Assembly (NCBI GenBank): GCA_900544765.1
Contig: UQWI01000002.1
Span: 191,971-255,970 of the forward strand
Source: an uncultured Eubacteriales bacterium
Lineage (GTDB): Bacteria > Bacillota > Clostridia > Oscillospirales > Oscillospiraceae
Direction: 5' to 3'
Length of the DNA stretch: 64,000 nt
Below, one piece after another: positions 34,355 through 42,473 of this stretch; the stretch's first letter is position 1, and every line of letters starts with the position of its first letter. The notes under the pieces are model-generated. The model saw only the letters and a program-made list of their open reading frames with translations. It was not told the origin of the DNA and made no database searches. The position numbers were made by a program, and so were the translations under genes.

Positions 34355-34957
34355 GTGAAGTACCAAGCGGCATCAATGAAGACAAAGAAGGCCCTGGCAG
34401 AGTCGCTTAAAAAGCTGATGCGCGCCAAGCCGTTTTCCAAAATCACGGTCACGGAGATAGTAAACGACTGCGGAGTCAACCGCAAAACTTTCTACTATCA
34501 CTTTGAAGATATTTACGCGCTGCTGCGCTGGATATTTGAAGAGGAAGCCCTGAATATCGTTAAGCAGCTCTATCTCATAAATGATTACGACGGCGCCATG
34601 GACTTCATTGTCGAATACATAGACAAGAACAGGGCGTTTATGCGGAATGCCTATGACGCGTTCGGCAGCGTGGAACTGGGCAACTTCTTCCGCAAGAGCA
34701 CACTGGAGCTGACCAGGCAGCTGATAAAGACCGCAGAGGAGTCAATGAAACGCAGGCTCACGCCGGAGACGGAGGACTACCTGTGCGAGTTTTTGACGGA
34801 GGCGGCAACCGGCGTCCTGCTCAGCAATATCGCAGGGACCCTGGACTTCGGCAAGGGAAGGTTCACCAAACCTATCAGGAACATCATGCGCGCTTCCATA
34901 GTCGGAGTGCTGACTGAGGAAGGCATACCCTGCGAGCCGGCAGAGCAGGAAGAGTAA
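34355..34957 (+). CDS. TetR-family transcriptional regulator
   Basis: A 200-residue regulator that starts at GTG behind a perfect AAGGAGGTG. The N-terminal helix-turn-helix (about residues 8-55) contains FSKITVTEIVNDCGVNRKTFYYHFEDIYALL, the pattern of TetR/DhaS-like proteins. The C-terminal helical domain would bind a ligand or partner. A longer upstream frame has no start signals. It stands alone with its own promoter and terminator, upstream of ahcY; its target is unknown and may be itself. Confidence 0.85.
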   Translation: MKYQAASMKTKKALAESLKKLMRAKPFSKITVTEIVNDCGVNRKTFYYHFEDIYALLRWIFEEEALNIVKQLYLINDYDGAMDFIVEYIDKNRAFMRNAYDAFGSVELGNFFRKSTLELTRQLIKTAEESMKRRLTPETEDYLCEFLTEAATGVLLSNIAGTLDFGKGRFTKPIRNIMRASIVGVLTEEGIPCEPAEQEE

Positions 34958-34976
34958 ACGGACTAATAATCCCATG

Positions 34977-35003
34977 AGCCCCCGGACGGTGTCCGGGGGC
35001 TTT
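34977..35003 (+). terminator. Terminator of the TetR-family gene
   Basis: A 10-bp GC stem (34977-34986 with 34992-35001), then a short T run. Confidence 0.85.
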
Positions 35004-35045
35004 AAATTATGTTTGCCGGGCGTGCGGATTTTACGCGGATTTGGG

Positions 35046-35074
35046 TTGAACAACACGCCTTGTGGTGGTAGAAT
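35046..35074 (+). promoter_or_regulatory. Promoter of ahcY
   Basis: TTGAAC (35046-35051), 17-bp spacer, TAGAAT (35069-35074). The 43-nt leader has only a small hairpin (CACAT/ATGTG, 35084-35097), too little for a SAM or SAH riboswitch. Confidence 0.7.
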
Positions 35075-35123
35075 AACTTAGTTGCACATCCAGATGTGAC
35101 AGTATTTTAGGGGGATATGACCG

Positions 35124-36359
35124 ATGAATGAGATCAAGGACATAGCACTCGCCCCTTCCGGCGAGAAGAAAATAGCCTGGGTTAAGCGCAATATGCCCGT
35201 GCTGCGCGGCATTGAGGCCGATTTTGAGCGCGAAAAGCCCTTCGCAGGCCTGAAAATAGCCCTCAGCGTGCATCTGGAGGCCAAGACGGCGTACCTCTGC
35301 CGCGTACTGGCCGCCGGAGGCGCCGAGATGTATGTCACCGGCTCCAACCCGCTCTCCACTCAGGACGACGTGGCTGCGGCCCTGGCTGCGGGCGGTATCG
35401 AGGTTCACGCCGAATACGGTGTGAGCGAGGAGGAGTACTTCGGCCACATACGGAACGTTCTCGCCCACGGGCCGAATATAATAATCGACGACGGCGGAGA
35501 CCTGGTCGAGACCATGCGCACCGACTTCCCGGAGCTCTGCGCGGACGTCATCGGCGGCTGCGAGGAGACTACGAGCGGCATACACCGCCTGCGCAAGCTC
35601 TATCAAGCGGGGACGCTGCCCTTCACTATGGTTGAGGTCAACGACGCCGACTGCAAGCACCTCTTCGACAACCGCTACGGCACGGGCCAGAGCGTCTGGG
35701 ACGCCATAATGCGCACGACCAACCTCGTCGTCGCGGGCAAGGTGGCCGTCGTCTGCGGCTACGGCTGGTGCGGCAAGGGCGTTGCGATGCGGGCCAAGGG
35801 CCTTGGCGCCAAGGTCATTGTGACCGAGACCGACCCCGTGCGCGCCATCGAGGCCGTTATGGACGGCTTCGAGGTCATGCCCATGCGCGAGGCGTCCGGG
35901 ATAGGCGAGATATTCTGCTCCGTCACCGGCTGCAGGGACGTCATGAACGCGGAGCACTTCGCGCTCATGCGCGACGGCGCGATACTCTCCAATGCGGGCC
36001 ACTTCAACGTGGAGATAGACATGGACGCGCTTGAGAAGATGGCCGTGCGCAAGTACGAGGCCAGGCACAACATCACCGGCTACGTCATGCCCGACGGGCG
36101 CGAGCTCTTTGTGCTCGGCGAGGGCAGGCTTGTGAACCTCGCCTGCGGCGACGGTCACCCGGCCGAGATAATGGACATGAGCTTTGCCATACAGGCGCTC
36201 AGCGCCGAGTATCTCGCCAAACATGCTGGCAAGCTCGAGTGCGCGCCGATGCGCGTACCGCGCGAGATAGACCGGGCCGTCGCCTCGCGCAAGCTCAGGA
36301 GCATGGGCGTGGAGATAGACTCGCTGACCAGCGAGCAGAAGGACTACATGGGGATTTGA
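35124..36359 (+). CDS. ahcY: Adenosylhomocysteinase
   Basis: A 411-residue NAD-dependent enzyme that splits S-adenosylhomocysteine into adenosine and homocysteine, relieving product inhibition of methyltransferases. Recognisable blocks are IDDGGDLV, CEETTSGIHRL, MVEVNDADCKHLFDNRYGTGQS, the NAD-binding VCGYGWCGKGVA and NAGHFNVEID. The family C-terminal KxxY pattern is present as EQKDYM. It has its own promoter; the RNA may read into mgtE, 181 bp downstream, since no terminator separates them. Confidence 0.96.
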   Translation: MNEIKDIALAPSGEKKIAWVKRNMPVLRGIEADFEREKPFAGLKIALSVHLEAKTAYLCRVLAAGGAEMYVTGSNPLSTQDDVAAALAAGGIEVHAEYGVSEEEYFGHIRNVLAHGPNIIIDDGGDLVETMRTDFPELCADVIGGCEETTSGIHRLRKLYQAGTLPFTMVEVNDADCKHLFDNRYGTGQSVWDAIMRTTNLVVAGKVAVVCGYGWCGKGVAMRAKGLGAKVIVTETDPVRAIEAVMDGFEVMPMREASGIGEIFCSVTGCRDVMNAEHFALMRDGAILSNAGHFNVEIDMDALEKMAVRKYEARHNITGYVMPDGRELFVLGEGRLVNLACGDGHPAEIMDMSFAIQALSAEYLAKHAGKLECAPMRVPREIDRAVASRKLRSMGVEIDSLTSEQKDYMGI

Positions 36360-36366
36360 TACATTT

Positions 36367-36508
36367 GGGCTTTAACCGGCAGGGCCTCAATGCCGTTTGA
36401 CGCAGATTAGGGCGCACGTTTTGTTTCGCTCCATTGACGGGCAGAGCCCGCAGGCGGCCGCGAAGCTGACAGCCGCCCGCTTCGGCAGGGCTGCGGCGGT
36501 TAAAGCCC
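36367..36508 (+). promoter_or_regulatory. Structured leader of mgtE closed by a 12-bp inverted repeat
   Basis: GGGCTTTAACCG (36367-36378) pairs perfectly with CGGTTAAAGCCC (36497-36508), enclosing 118 nt that hold further hairpins (for example CGGGC/GCCCG at about 36438-36450). The 3' arm can alternatively pair through AAAGCC (36502-36507) with GGCTTT (36515-36520), just before the GAGGGGGG ribosome-binding site. This resembles a two-state expression platform. It does not match the M-box core; a small transposable element with terminal repeats is the rival explanation. Confidence 0.5.
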
Positions 36509-36540
36509 CGGAGAGGCTTTGCGCGAGGGGGGTGACATCC

Positions 36541-37929
36541 TTGGAGGAACGCAATTACGAGCAGCGTCGGGAAAAGCTGCTGGAGCTTTTGAAAAACAAG
36601 CGGCTGAAGTCCCTGCAGAACGAACTCGAGGACATGAACGAGTTCGACATAGCCGAGTTCCTCACCGAAGTGGGCGAGGACGACGCGCTGAAGATGATGA
36701 CCGTATTCCGGCTGCTCAGCAAGGAGCGCGGCGCCGAAGTGTTCGCGGAACTGGACGCGCCGGAGCAGCAGGAGATAATAAACTCCATCACCGATAAGGA
36801 GCTGTCCGAGATAGTCGAGGACATGTACGTCGACGATGCGGTGGACATGATGGAGGAGCTGCCCGCAAATATAGTCAAGCGTGTCATGCGCGCCGCCACA
36901 CCTGAGACCCGCGCGCTCATAAACCAGTACCTCAAGTACCCGGAGAACTCGGCCGGCAGCATAATGACCGCCGAGTTCATAGATTTGAAAAAATACATGA
37001 ACGTGCGCGAGAGTATCGCGCGCATCCGCCGTGTGGGCGAGGACAAGGAGACAATCTACGTCTGCTATGTCACGAACGCCCACCGCAAGCTCGAGGGCGT
37101 TGTAACGGTCAAGGATCTGCTGCTGCACGACGACGATGCCGTCATCGAGGACATCATGGACTCGAACGTCATATTCGTGCGCACGACGGACGACCGGAGC
37201 GAGGCCTCGGAGCGAATCTCAGACTACGACCTCCTGGCCATACCCGTTGTGGACAAGGAGGACAGGCTGGTCGGCATAGTCACCGTCGACGACGTCATCG
37301 ACGTACTGGAAGAGGAGACCACGGAGGACTTCGACCTCATGAGCGGCGTCTCGCCTTCGGACACCCCGTACTCCCGCGCAACAGTGGGAGAGCTCTGGAA
37401 GCGCCGTATACCCTGGCTGATGTTCCTCATGCTGTCGGCGACGTTCACGAGCATGATAATAACCCACTTCGAGGACGCGCTGAGCAAGTTCGCCGTGCTC
37501 ACGGGTTTTATACCGATGCTTATGGGTACGGGCGGCAACTCCGGTTCCCAGAGCTCCACGGCCGTTATACGAAGCCTGTCCATAGGCGACACGGAGCCCA
37601 AGGACATACTCGCCGTCATCTGGAAAGAGATACGCGTCGCCGTGCTCTGCGGAGCGACGCTTGCCGCCGTGAACTTCGTCAAGATGCTGCTTGTGGACAG
37701 GCTGCTGCTGGCCAACCCGGATGTGACCATCATGGTGGCCTTCACCGTCAGCCTTACCATAGTCTTTGTCGTCATATTTGCGAAGGCGGTCGGCTGTACG
37801 CTGCCCATGGTCGCCGAGAAGATAGGCATAGACCCGGCCGTCATGGCCAGCCCGCTGATAAGTACGATAACGGACGCGGTCAGCCTGCTCATCTATTTGG
37901 GCCTGGCGACGGCAATACTGCATATATAG
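36541..37929 (+). CDS. mgtE: Magnesium transporter MgtE
   Basis: A 462-residue Mg2+ channel/transporter. The acidic N-domain (about residues 1-130) is followed by two CBS domains (about 130-255), a connecting helix, and five membrane helices (about 280-460). The GGNSGSQSSTAVIRSL pore motif is present. Cytosolic domains close the pore at high Mg2+. The TTG start has a GAGGGGGG site and gives the normal N-terminus; an earlier in-frame TTG at 36397 lies inside the structured leader and has no site. Confidence 0.94.
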   Translation: MEERNYEQRREKLLELLKNKRLKSLQNELEDMNEFDIAEFLTEVGEDDALKMMTVFRLLSKERGAEVFAELDAPEQQEIINSITDKELSEIVEDMYVDDAVDMMEELPANIVKRVMRAATPETRALINQYLKYPENSAGSIMTAEFIDLKKYMNVRESIARIRRVGEDKETIYVCYVTNAHRKLEGVVTVKDLLLHDDDAVIEDIMDSNVIFVRTTDDRSEASERISDYDLLAIPVVDKEDRLVGIVTVDDVIDVLEEETTEDFDLMSGVSPSDTPYSRATVGELWKRRIPWLMFLMLSATFTSMIITHFEDALSKFAVLTGFIPMLMGTGGNSGSQSSTAVIRSLSIGDTEPKDILAVIWKEIRVAVLCGATLAAVNFVKMLLVDRLLLANPDVTIMVAFTVSLTIVFVVIFAKAVGCTLPMVAEKIGIDPAVMASPLISTITDAVSLLIYLGLATAILHI

Positions 37930-37945
37930 GGGTTAATAAGCTTGT

Positions 37946-37983
37946 GCGCCCCGGCTCTGTACGAAGTCGGGGCGCGATTTTTG
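37946..37983 (+). terminator. Terminator of mgtE
   Basis: An 8-bp GC stem (37946-37953 with 37968-37975) followed by GATTTTTGTT. Confidence 0.8.
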
Positions 37984-38013
37984 TTCAAAAACAGTTGCAA
38001 GAGGTGGTTACAT

Positions 38014-38928
38014 ATGGATATGACGCCCGTGCTGACCCAGATGGGGATACTAGTCTTTATAATGGCAGTGGGCTTCTTTTGCACAAAAATTGGGGTCACC
38101 GGGCCTGAGTTCACCCGTTCGGGCTCAAAGGTCGTGCTGAACGTCCTGCTCGTGTTCACAATACTCGACTCGGTGACCTCGGCGGACATGGAGCTGTCGC
38201 TGGCGGACGTGGGCCTGGATTTGGCGGCGTTCTTTGCGCTGGTGTTTATTTCTGCGGCCCTCGGCCTGCTGACGGCGAAGCTCATACGCGCGAGGACCGA
38301 CAGGCGCGGCATCGCGGCCTTCGCCATAGCGTTTTCGAACACCGTGTTCGTCGGTTTCCCCGTGATAGAGTCCATATACGGCGCCGAGGGCATACTTGTT
38401 GCCACGCTCTCCAACGTCCCCTTCAACCTGCTGGTCTACACCATGGGCGTCGCCATGATAAACGGCAGTACAAAGGGCATGAGCGTCAAGAGCGCCATTT
38501 CGGCTCCGCTGGTTGCCACCATAATCGCGGTAGCCTTCTTTATGACGGGCATCAAGCTGCCGTCTCCGATAGTGCAGTGTTTTGATATAATCGGCGGCGG
38601 CACCGTGCCGATGAGCATGCTCGTCGTGGGCGCGAGCCTGGGCAGCATATCCGTCAAGCAGGCGCTCAGCGACTGGCGCGTGTATGTGGTCAGCTTCGTC
38701 AGGCTCATCGTCTCGCCGCTGGCGACCTGGATCGTGCTGCGGCTCTTCATCCACGACGAGATGCTGCTGGGCGTGAGCGTGATACTCGCCGCCTGCCCGA
38801 CCGCCATGATAGCCACGGCCCTGGCAATACGCGCCGGACGCGACGAGGCCTATGCCAGCCAGTGTGTGTTCGCCAGCACAGTGCTCTCGGCGGCTACGAT
38901 GCCGCTCATGATATGGCTGCTGCTTTAA
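38014..38928 (+). CDS. AEC-family transporter
   Basis: A 304-residue membrane protein with about ten hydrophobic segments, arranged as two inverted five-helix halves typical of the auxin efflux carrier (AEC) family. Landmarks are the IAFSNTVFVGFPVIESIYG segment and the SVILAACPTAMIATALA segment near the C-terminus. Bacterial members export or exchange malate and other organic acids; the substrate here is unknown. The ATG at 38014 has an AAGAGGTGG site. It follows the mgtE terminator and has no obvious promoter of its own. Confidence 0.88.
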   Translation: MDMTPVLTQMGILVFIMAVGFFCTKIGVTGPEFTRSGSKVVLNVLLVFTILDSVTSADMELSLADVGLDLAAFFALVFISAALGLLTAKLIRARTDRRGIAAFAIAFSNTVFVGFPVIESIYGAEGILVATLSNVPFNLLVYTMGVAMINGSTKGMSVKSAISAPLVATIIAVAFFMTGIKLPSPIVQCFDIIGGGTVPMSMLVVGASLGSISVKQALSDWRVYVVSFVRLIVSPLATWIVLRLFIHDEMLLGVSVILAACPTAMIATALAIRAGRDEAYASQCVFASTVLSAATMPLMIWLLL

Positions 38929-38930
38929 TC

Positions 38931-38963
38931 AAAACCGGCCCCCGTTGTACAGGGGCCGGTTTT
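38931..38963. terminator. Bidirectional terminator, AEC gene and ricT
   Basis: A 12-bp stem with A4 and T4 ends (38931-38942 with 38952-38963) between convergent genes. Confidence 0.9.
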
Positions 38964-38966
38964 CAG

Positions 38967-40235
38967 TTATTCACTCTGTGCCGGCGGGTTTTCACGCCGC
39001 TTTGAACCTCCGCGGCTGCCGCGCCGCCTCCTGGGGCGGTGGGGCGCGCCCTCGCCTTTGGCCTCAGCCCTGGCTTCGGTTTTGGGTTCCGCCTTGCTGG
39101 GGCGGACCTTGTCCGTCCGCCGCCCGTTCTCGCGCCTGCGCTCTCCGGAGCTCTCGCGCCTGAACTCTTCCCCGTCACCGCGCTTGTGCTCTTCGTCGCG
39201 CACGGAGCGTTCGCTGCGACGGCCGGAGCTGCGCTTCTGTCCGGACTTGCGGCGCACGCTGGCCACATTCGCCTTGGACTCCGGCTCGGTATGGCTCTCG
39301 GCGAAGGCCCTCTCTTCGGGCTCATCCGTCTCCGGGGCCTCGGGCTCCGGCTCAATCTCACGCGGCTTCAGGACGTGGGCAGGGGCTTCGCCGTTCCTGG
39401 GCCGTCCGCCGGGTACGGCGGCAACCTCGTCTGCGTTGTAGGTCTTTATAGTCGTCTCGCCATCGCCGTCGAGTTTGACCTTGACGGTGCCGCGCAGGAG
39501 GTTGACCTGCGTCACGCTGCCGAAGCCCGCGGGCGTCTCAACAAAGGCGCCGTTCTTGGGTACGGCCTTGACCAGGGACTCGTAGGCCTCCTCCTCATAT
39601 CTGAGGCAGCACATTAGGCGGCCGCAGGCGCCGGAAATCTTGGTGGGGTTGAGCGATAGCCCCTGGACCTTGGCCATCTTGGTGCTGACGGGCTGGAACT
39701 CGGTCAGGAAGCGGCTGCAGCACAGGTCCCGGCCGCACATGCCGAGGCCGCCGAGCATCTTGGCCTCGTCGCGCACGCCTATCTGCCTGAGCTCGATGCG
39801 GCTGCGGAACACTCCGGCCAGGTCTTTTACAAGCTCGCGGAAGTCCACGCGCCCGTCGCTGGTGAAGTAGAAGGTTATCTTGTTGCCCTCGAAGCTGCAC
39901 TCGACGTCAACAAGCTTCATATCAAGGCCGTGCGCGGCCACCTTCTCGCGGCAGATGCCGAGCGCCTCGCGCTCGCGCTTGTGGTTAATTTCCTGGACGC
40001 GCTTGTCGCTGTCGGTGGCGATGCGCACGACGGGGCGGATGGGCGGGACGACCTGCTCGTTGGAGACGTAGTGGTTGCCCGCTACGCACTGGGCGTATTC
40101 GAGGCCCTTGCTGGTCTCAACGATGACGTCCTGTCCCGGTTTTACTGTCAGGCCGTTGGCGTCAAAGTAGTAAGCCTTTCCTCGGCCGTTGAATTTTACG
40201 CTGACCACTTCGGTCACGTTGCTGTCTTCGTACAA
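38967..40235 (-). CDS. ricT: PSP1-domain protein RicT (YaaT)
   Basis: A 422-residue protein. The first 285 residues match RicT, with the conserved Cys sets GMCGRDLCC (Cys 167, 172, 173) and CGRLMCC (Cys 204, 209, 210). These bind iron-sulfur clusters in the Bacillus RicAFT complex, which assists RNase Y-dependent mRNA maturation and competence/sporulation control. The last 135 residues are an added low-complexity, strongly charged tail (Glu/Pro then Arg/Lys-rich), which could bind RNA or membrane. It lies downstream of holB, as in Bacillus. Confidence 0.93.
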   Translation of the reverse strand: MYEDSNVTEVVSVKFNGRGKAYYFDANGLTVKPGQDVIVETSKGLEYAQCVAGNHYVSNEQVVPPIRPVVRIATDSDKRVQEINHKREREALGICREKVAAHGLDMKLVDVECSFEGNKITFYFTSDGRVDFRELVKDLAGVFRSRIELRQIGVRDEAKMLGGLGMCGRDLCCSRFLTEFQPVSTKMAKVQGLSLNPTKISGACGRLMCCLRYEEEAYESLVKAVPKNGAFVETPAGFGSVTQVNLLRGTVKVKLDGDGETTIKTYNADEVAAVPGGRPRNGEAPAHVLKPREIEPEPEAPETDEPEERAFAESHTEPESKANVASVRRKSGQKRSSGRRSERSVRDEEHKRGDGEEFRRESSGERRRENGRRTDKVRPSKAEPKTEARAEAKGEGAPHRPRRRRGSRGGSKRRENPPAQSE

Positions 40236-40286
40236 TACAATTCCTCATTTCTAATGTGACGGCGCGGCGCATTGGCCGCAGCCTTA

Positions 40287-41096
40287 TCAGCCGCCCTGTT
40301 CCTGAGCTATGCCGTCCACGGCGATGAGGCTCAGCACGCTCTTGACGCCCACGTTCTGACGCAGGTATTCGGAGCAGCGCCGGAGCAGCGCGTCCAGATA
40401 CGCGCTCTGCCCGGCCGTGAGCGAGACCTTGGCCTTGCCCAGCAGCACGTCGGCCAGCTTCTCCCTCGCGGCTCGCAGCATTGCGGCGCAGCGGCGTGAG
40501 TCCATCCCCTCGTTGGACGTGCACCACAGCAGCAGCTCGCCTCTGGAGCCTCCTGCGAGTTTGCCCAGCAGCTCCATCGCGTCCGAGGCGGCCTCGTCGC
40601 TCTCGAGCGCGTCCGCATTGGTGCGTATGAGCTCGCAGCGCGAGCGCACGGTCGGCAGAAGCTGCTGCGGGTTTGCGGCGCAGAGTATGAACGACGCGCT
40701 CTCCGGCGGCTCCTCAAGCAGCTTGAGCAGCGCGTTCTGCGCCTGAAGGTTCATGGTGTCCGCGTCCTGGATTATATAGGCCTTGCCGCTGCCCTCGTTG
40801 GGCATGACGGGCGCGGAGGCGGCGACGGAGCGCACCTGGTCGACGGTTATCTCGCGCTTCTTGCGGCCCTGGCTGTCCAGGGCGGCGGTGACGGTTATCA
40901 CGTCGGGATGTATGCCCTCGAGCACCTTGCGGCATGCGCGGCATTTACCGCAGGGCTTGTACGCGGCGGCGCCGTCCTCGCAGAGCATGGCCGCGGCCAG
41001 CCTGACGGCGAGGCCGTTGCGCGCCTCCTCGTTCATTGAGGCGGAAATATAGGCGTGGGCGAGCTTGGTCCCGCCCGGGATGCTGAATGTTTCCAT
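40287..41096 (-). CDS. holB: DNA polymerase III delta-prime subunit
   Basis: A 269-residue clamp-loader subunit. The zinc module Cys 39, 49, 52, 55 and the AYIIQDADTMNLQAQNALLKLLEEPPE block are typical. As in other delta-prime proteins, the P-loop is not intact (the HAYISASMNEEA region lacks GKT), so it does not hydrolyse ATP itself. It is co-transcribed with ricT, 51 bp downstream. Its ribosome-binding site is weak. Confidence 0.92.
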   Translation of the reverse strand: METFSIPGGTKLAHAYISASMNEEARNGLAVRLAAAMLCEDGAAAYKPCGKCRACRKVLEGIHPDVITVTAALDSQGRKKREITVDQVRSVAASAPVMPNEGSGKAYIIQDADTMNLQAQNALLKLLEEPPESASFILCAANPQQLLPTVRSRCELIRTNADALESDEAASDAMELLGKLAGGSRGELLLWCTSNEGMDSRRCAAMLRAAREKLADVLLGKAKVSLTAGQSAYLDALLRRCSEYLRQNVGVKSVLSLIAVDGIAQEQGG

Positions 41097-41179
41097 ACCT
41101 TATATTTTACCTTTCCACGACGGTATAGTCAACAAAATTCCTGCGGGGAGCGGCATCCCGGCCGCTCAGACGCCACAAA

Positions 41180-41208
41180 ATTATACCACGGCGAGGAATA
41201 GCTTTCAA
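41180..41208 (-). promoter_or_regulatory. Promoter of holB-ricT
   Basis: Minus strand: TTGAAA (41203-41208), 17-bp spacer, TATAAT (41180-41185). A second TTGACT-17-TAAAAT match lies closer to the gene, but its start site would fall almost at the ATG. Confidence 0.75.
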
Positions 41209-41235
41209 CTATACCTCACTATGCTTTGCAGGTAT

Positions 41236-41264
41236 TTGCCATTTGGCCGCGACGGTGATATCAT
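41236..41264 (+). promoter_or_regulatory. Promoter of the aldo/keto reductase gene
   Basis: TTGCCA (41236-41241), 17-bp spacer, TATCAT (41259-41264). Confidence 0.65.
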
Positions 41265-41303
41265 CGGCTTGGCTAAGAGCTTAAACTCAAGGAGGAAGGC
41301 AAT

Positions 41304-42398
41304 ATGGAATACCGCAAGCTACCGCACGGGGGAGAGGACGTGAGCGTCCTCGGCCTGGGCAACAGCTCTATGGGCGGGACGGGCGAATACGAGACCGAGG
41401 CCACGGTGTCCCTCGCCATTGAAAACGGCGTGAACTACTTCGACATGGCGGCTGCCGACGCAGTGCCGTTCCCGGCCTTCGGCAGGGCCGTCGGTTCTCA
41501 GCGCGGCAAGGTGTACTACCAGGTGCACTTCGGCGCGGTCTACGACTCCGGCGTCTACGGCTGGACGCTTTCGCTCGAGGAGATAAAGCGCAGCGTGGAT
41601 TGGCAGCTCAAGCAGCTGGGCACAGACTACATAGACGTGGGCTTCATACACTGCATAGACGAGTTTTCAGACCTGGACGAGGCAGAGCGCGAGGGCACGA
41701 TTGACTATCTGCTTTCGCTCAAGCGCTCCGGCGCCGTCAGGCACATCGGCATGTCCACCCACACGCCCGGCACGGCAATGCGCGCGCTGGACATGGGCTT
41801 GCTCGACGTCCTGATGTTTTCAATAAACGCCGCATATGACTACAAGCGCGGCGAGTACGGCATAGGCGAAGTGGCAGAGCGCGCGGAGCTCTACCGCCGC
41901 TGTGAACGCGAGGGCGTGGGCATCTCCGTAATGAAGCCCTTCGCGGGCGGGCAGCTGCTGAACGCCAAGACCTCGCCCTTCAAGCGCGCGCTCACGGAGT
42001 ACCAGTGCCTGCAATACGCGCTTGACAAGCCGGGCGTCATGACCGTGCTGCCCGGAGTGCGAGACAGGCGCGACCTCGAGCGGCTGCTGGGCTTTTTCAA
42101 GGCGGACGAGGCCGAGCGCGACTACTCGGTCATAGCGTCCTTCACGCCGGCGGAGGCCGAAGGAGTCTGCGTCTACTGCAACCACTGCCAGCCCTGCCCG
42201 GCGGGCATAGACGTGGGCCTGGTCAACAAGTATTACGACCTCGCGCGGGCGGGGGACAAGCTCGCCGCCGACCACTACGCCCACCTCGGCATGCACGCCT
42301 CCGACTGCCTGCACTGCGGCCACTGCGATTCACGCTGTCCCTTCCATGTGCAGCAGAGCGCCCGCATGGAGGAGATAGCCGCATACTTCGGCGTGTAA
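41304..42398 (+). CDS. Aldo/keto reductase fused to a 2x[4Fe-4S] domain
   Basis: A 364-residue protein. Residues 1-265 form a (beta/alpha)8 aldo/keto reductase barrel (LGLG, HIGMSTHTP, VMKPFAGG). Residues 285-345 carry two ferredoxin-type clusters: Cys 289, 292, 295, 298 and Cys 335, 338, 341, 345. This is the COG1453 architecture common in anaerobes. The barrel motif DTAxxYG, which supplies the catalytic Tyr, is replaced by FDMAAADAVPFPAFG (46-60): Asp 47 stays, but no Tyr is at the expected place. Chemistry may therefore differ, perhaps ferredoxin-linked. It has an AAGGAGGAAGG site and is monocistronic. Confidence 0.85.
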   Translation: MEYRKLPHGGEDVSVLGLGNSSMGGTGEYETEATVSLAIENGVNYFDMAAADAVPFPAFGRAVGSQRGKVYYQVHFGAVYDSGVYGWTLSLEEIKRSVDWQLKQLGTDYIDVGFIHCIDEFSDLDEAEREGTIDYLLSLKRSGAVRHIGMSTHTPGTAMRALDMGLLDVLMFSINAAYDYKRGEYGIGEVAERAELYRRCEREGVGISVMKPFAGGQLLNAKTSPFKRALTEYQCLQYALDKPGVMTVLPGVRDRRDLERLLGFFKADEAERDYSVIASFTPAEAEGVCVYCNHCQPCPAGIDVGLVNKYYDLARAGDKLAADHYAHLGMHASDCLHCGHCDSRCPFHVQQSARMEEIAAYFGV

Positions 42399-42433
42399 GT
42401 TTACATAAGTAAAACGCGAAACGCAAGGCATAG

Positions 42434-42460
42434 AAAAAGCGCCCCGCCGGGGCGCTTTTT
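42434..42460. terminator. Bidirectional terminator, aldo/keto reductase gene and por operon
   Basis: A 12-bp stem with A5 and T5 ends (42434-42445 with 42449-42460). Confidence 0.92.
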
Positions 42461-42473
42461 GCTGTTTCGGCGA

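Noticed and set aside
35075..35123. SAM or SAH riboswitch before ahcY
   Set aside because: The leader after the predicted start is about 43 nt with one tiny hairpin, too short for known classes.
36367..36508. Known M-box Mg2+ riboswitch
   Set aside because: The conserved M-box core sequences are not present, although the location would fit.
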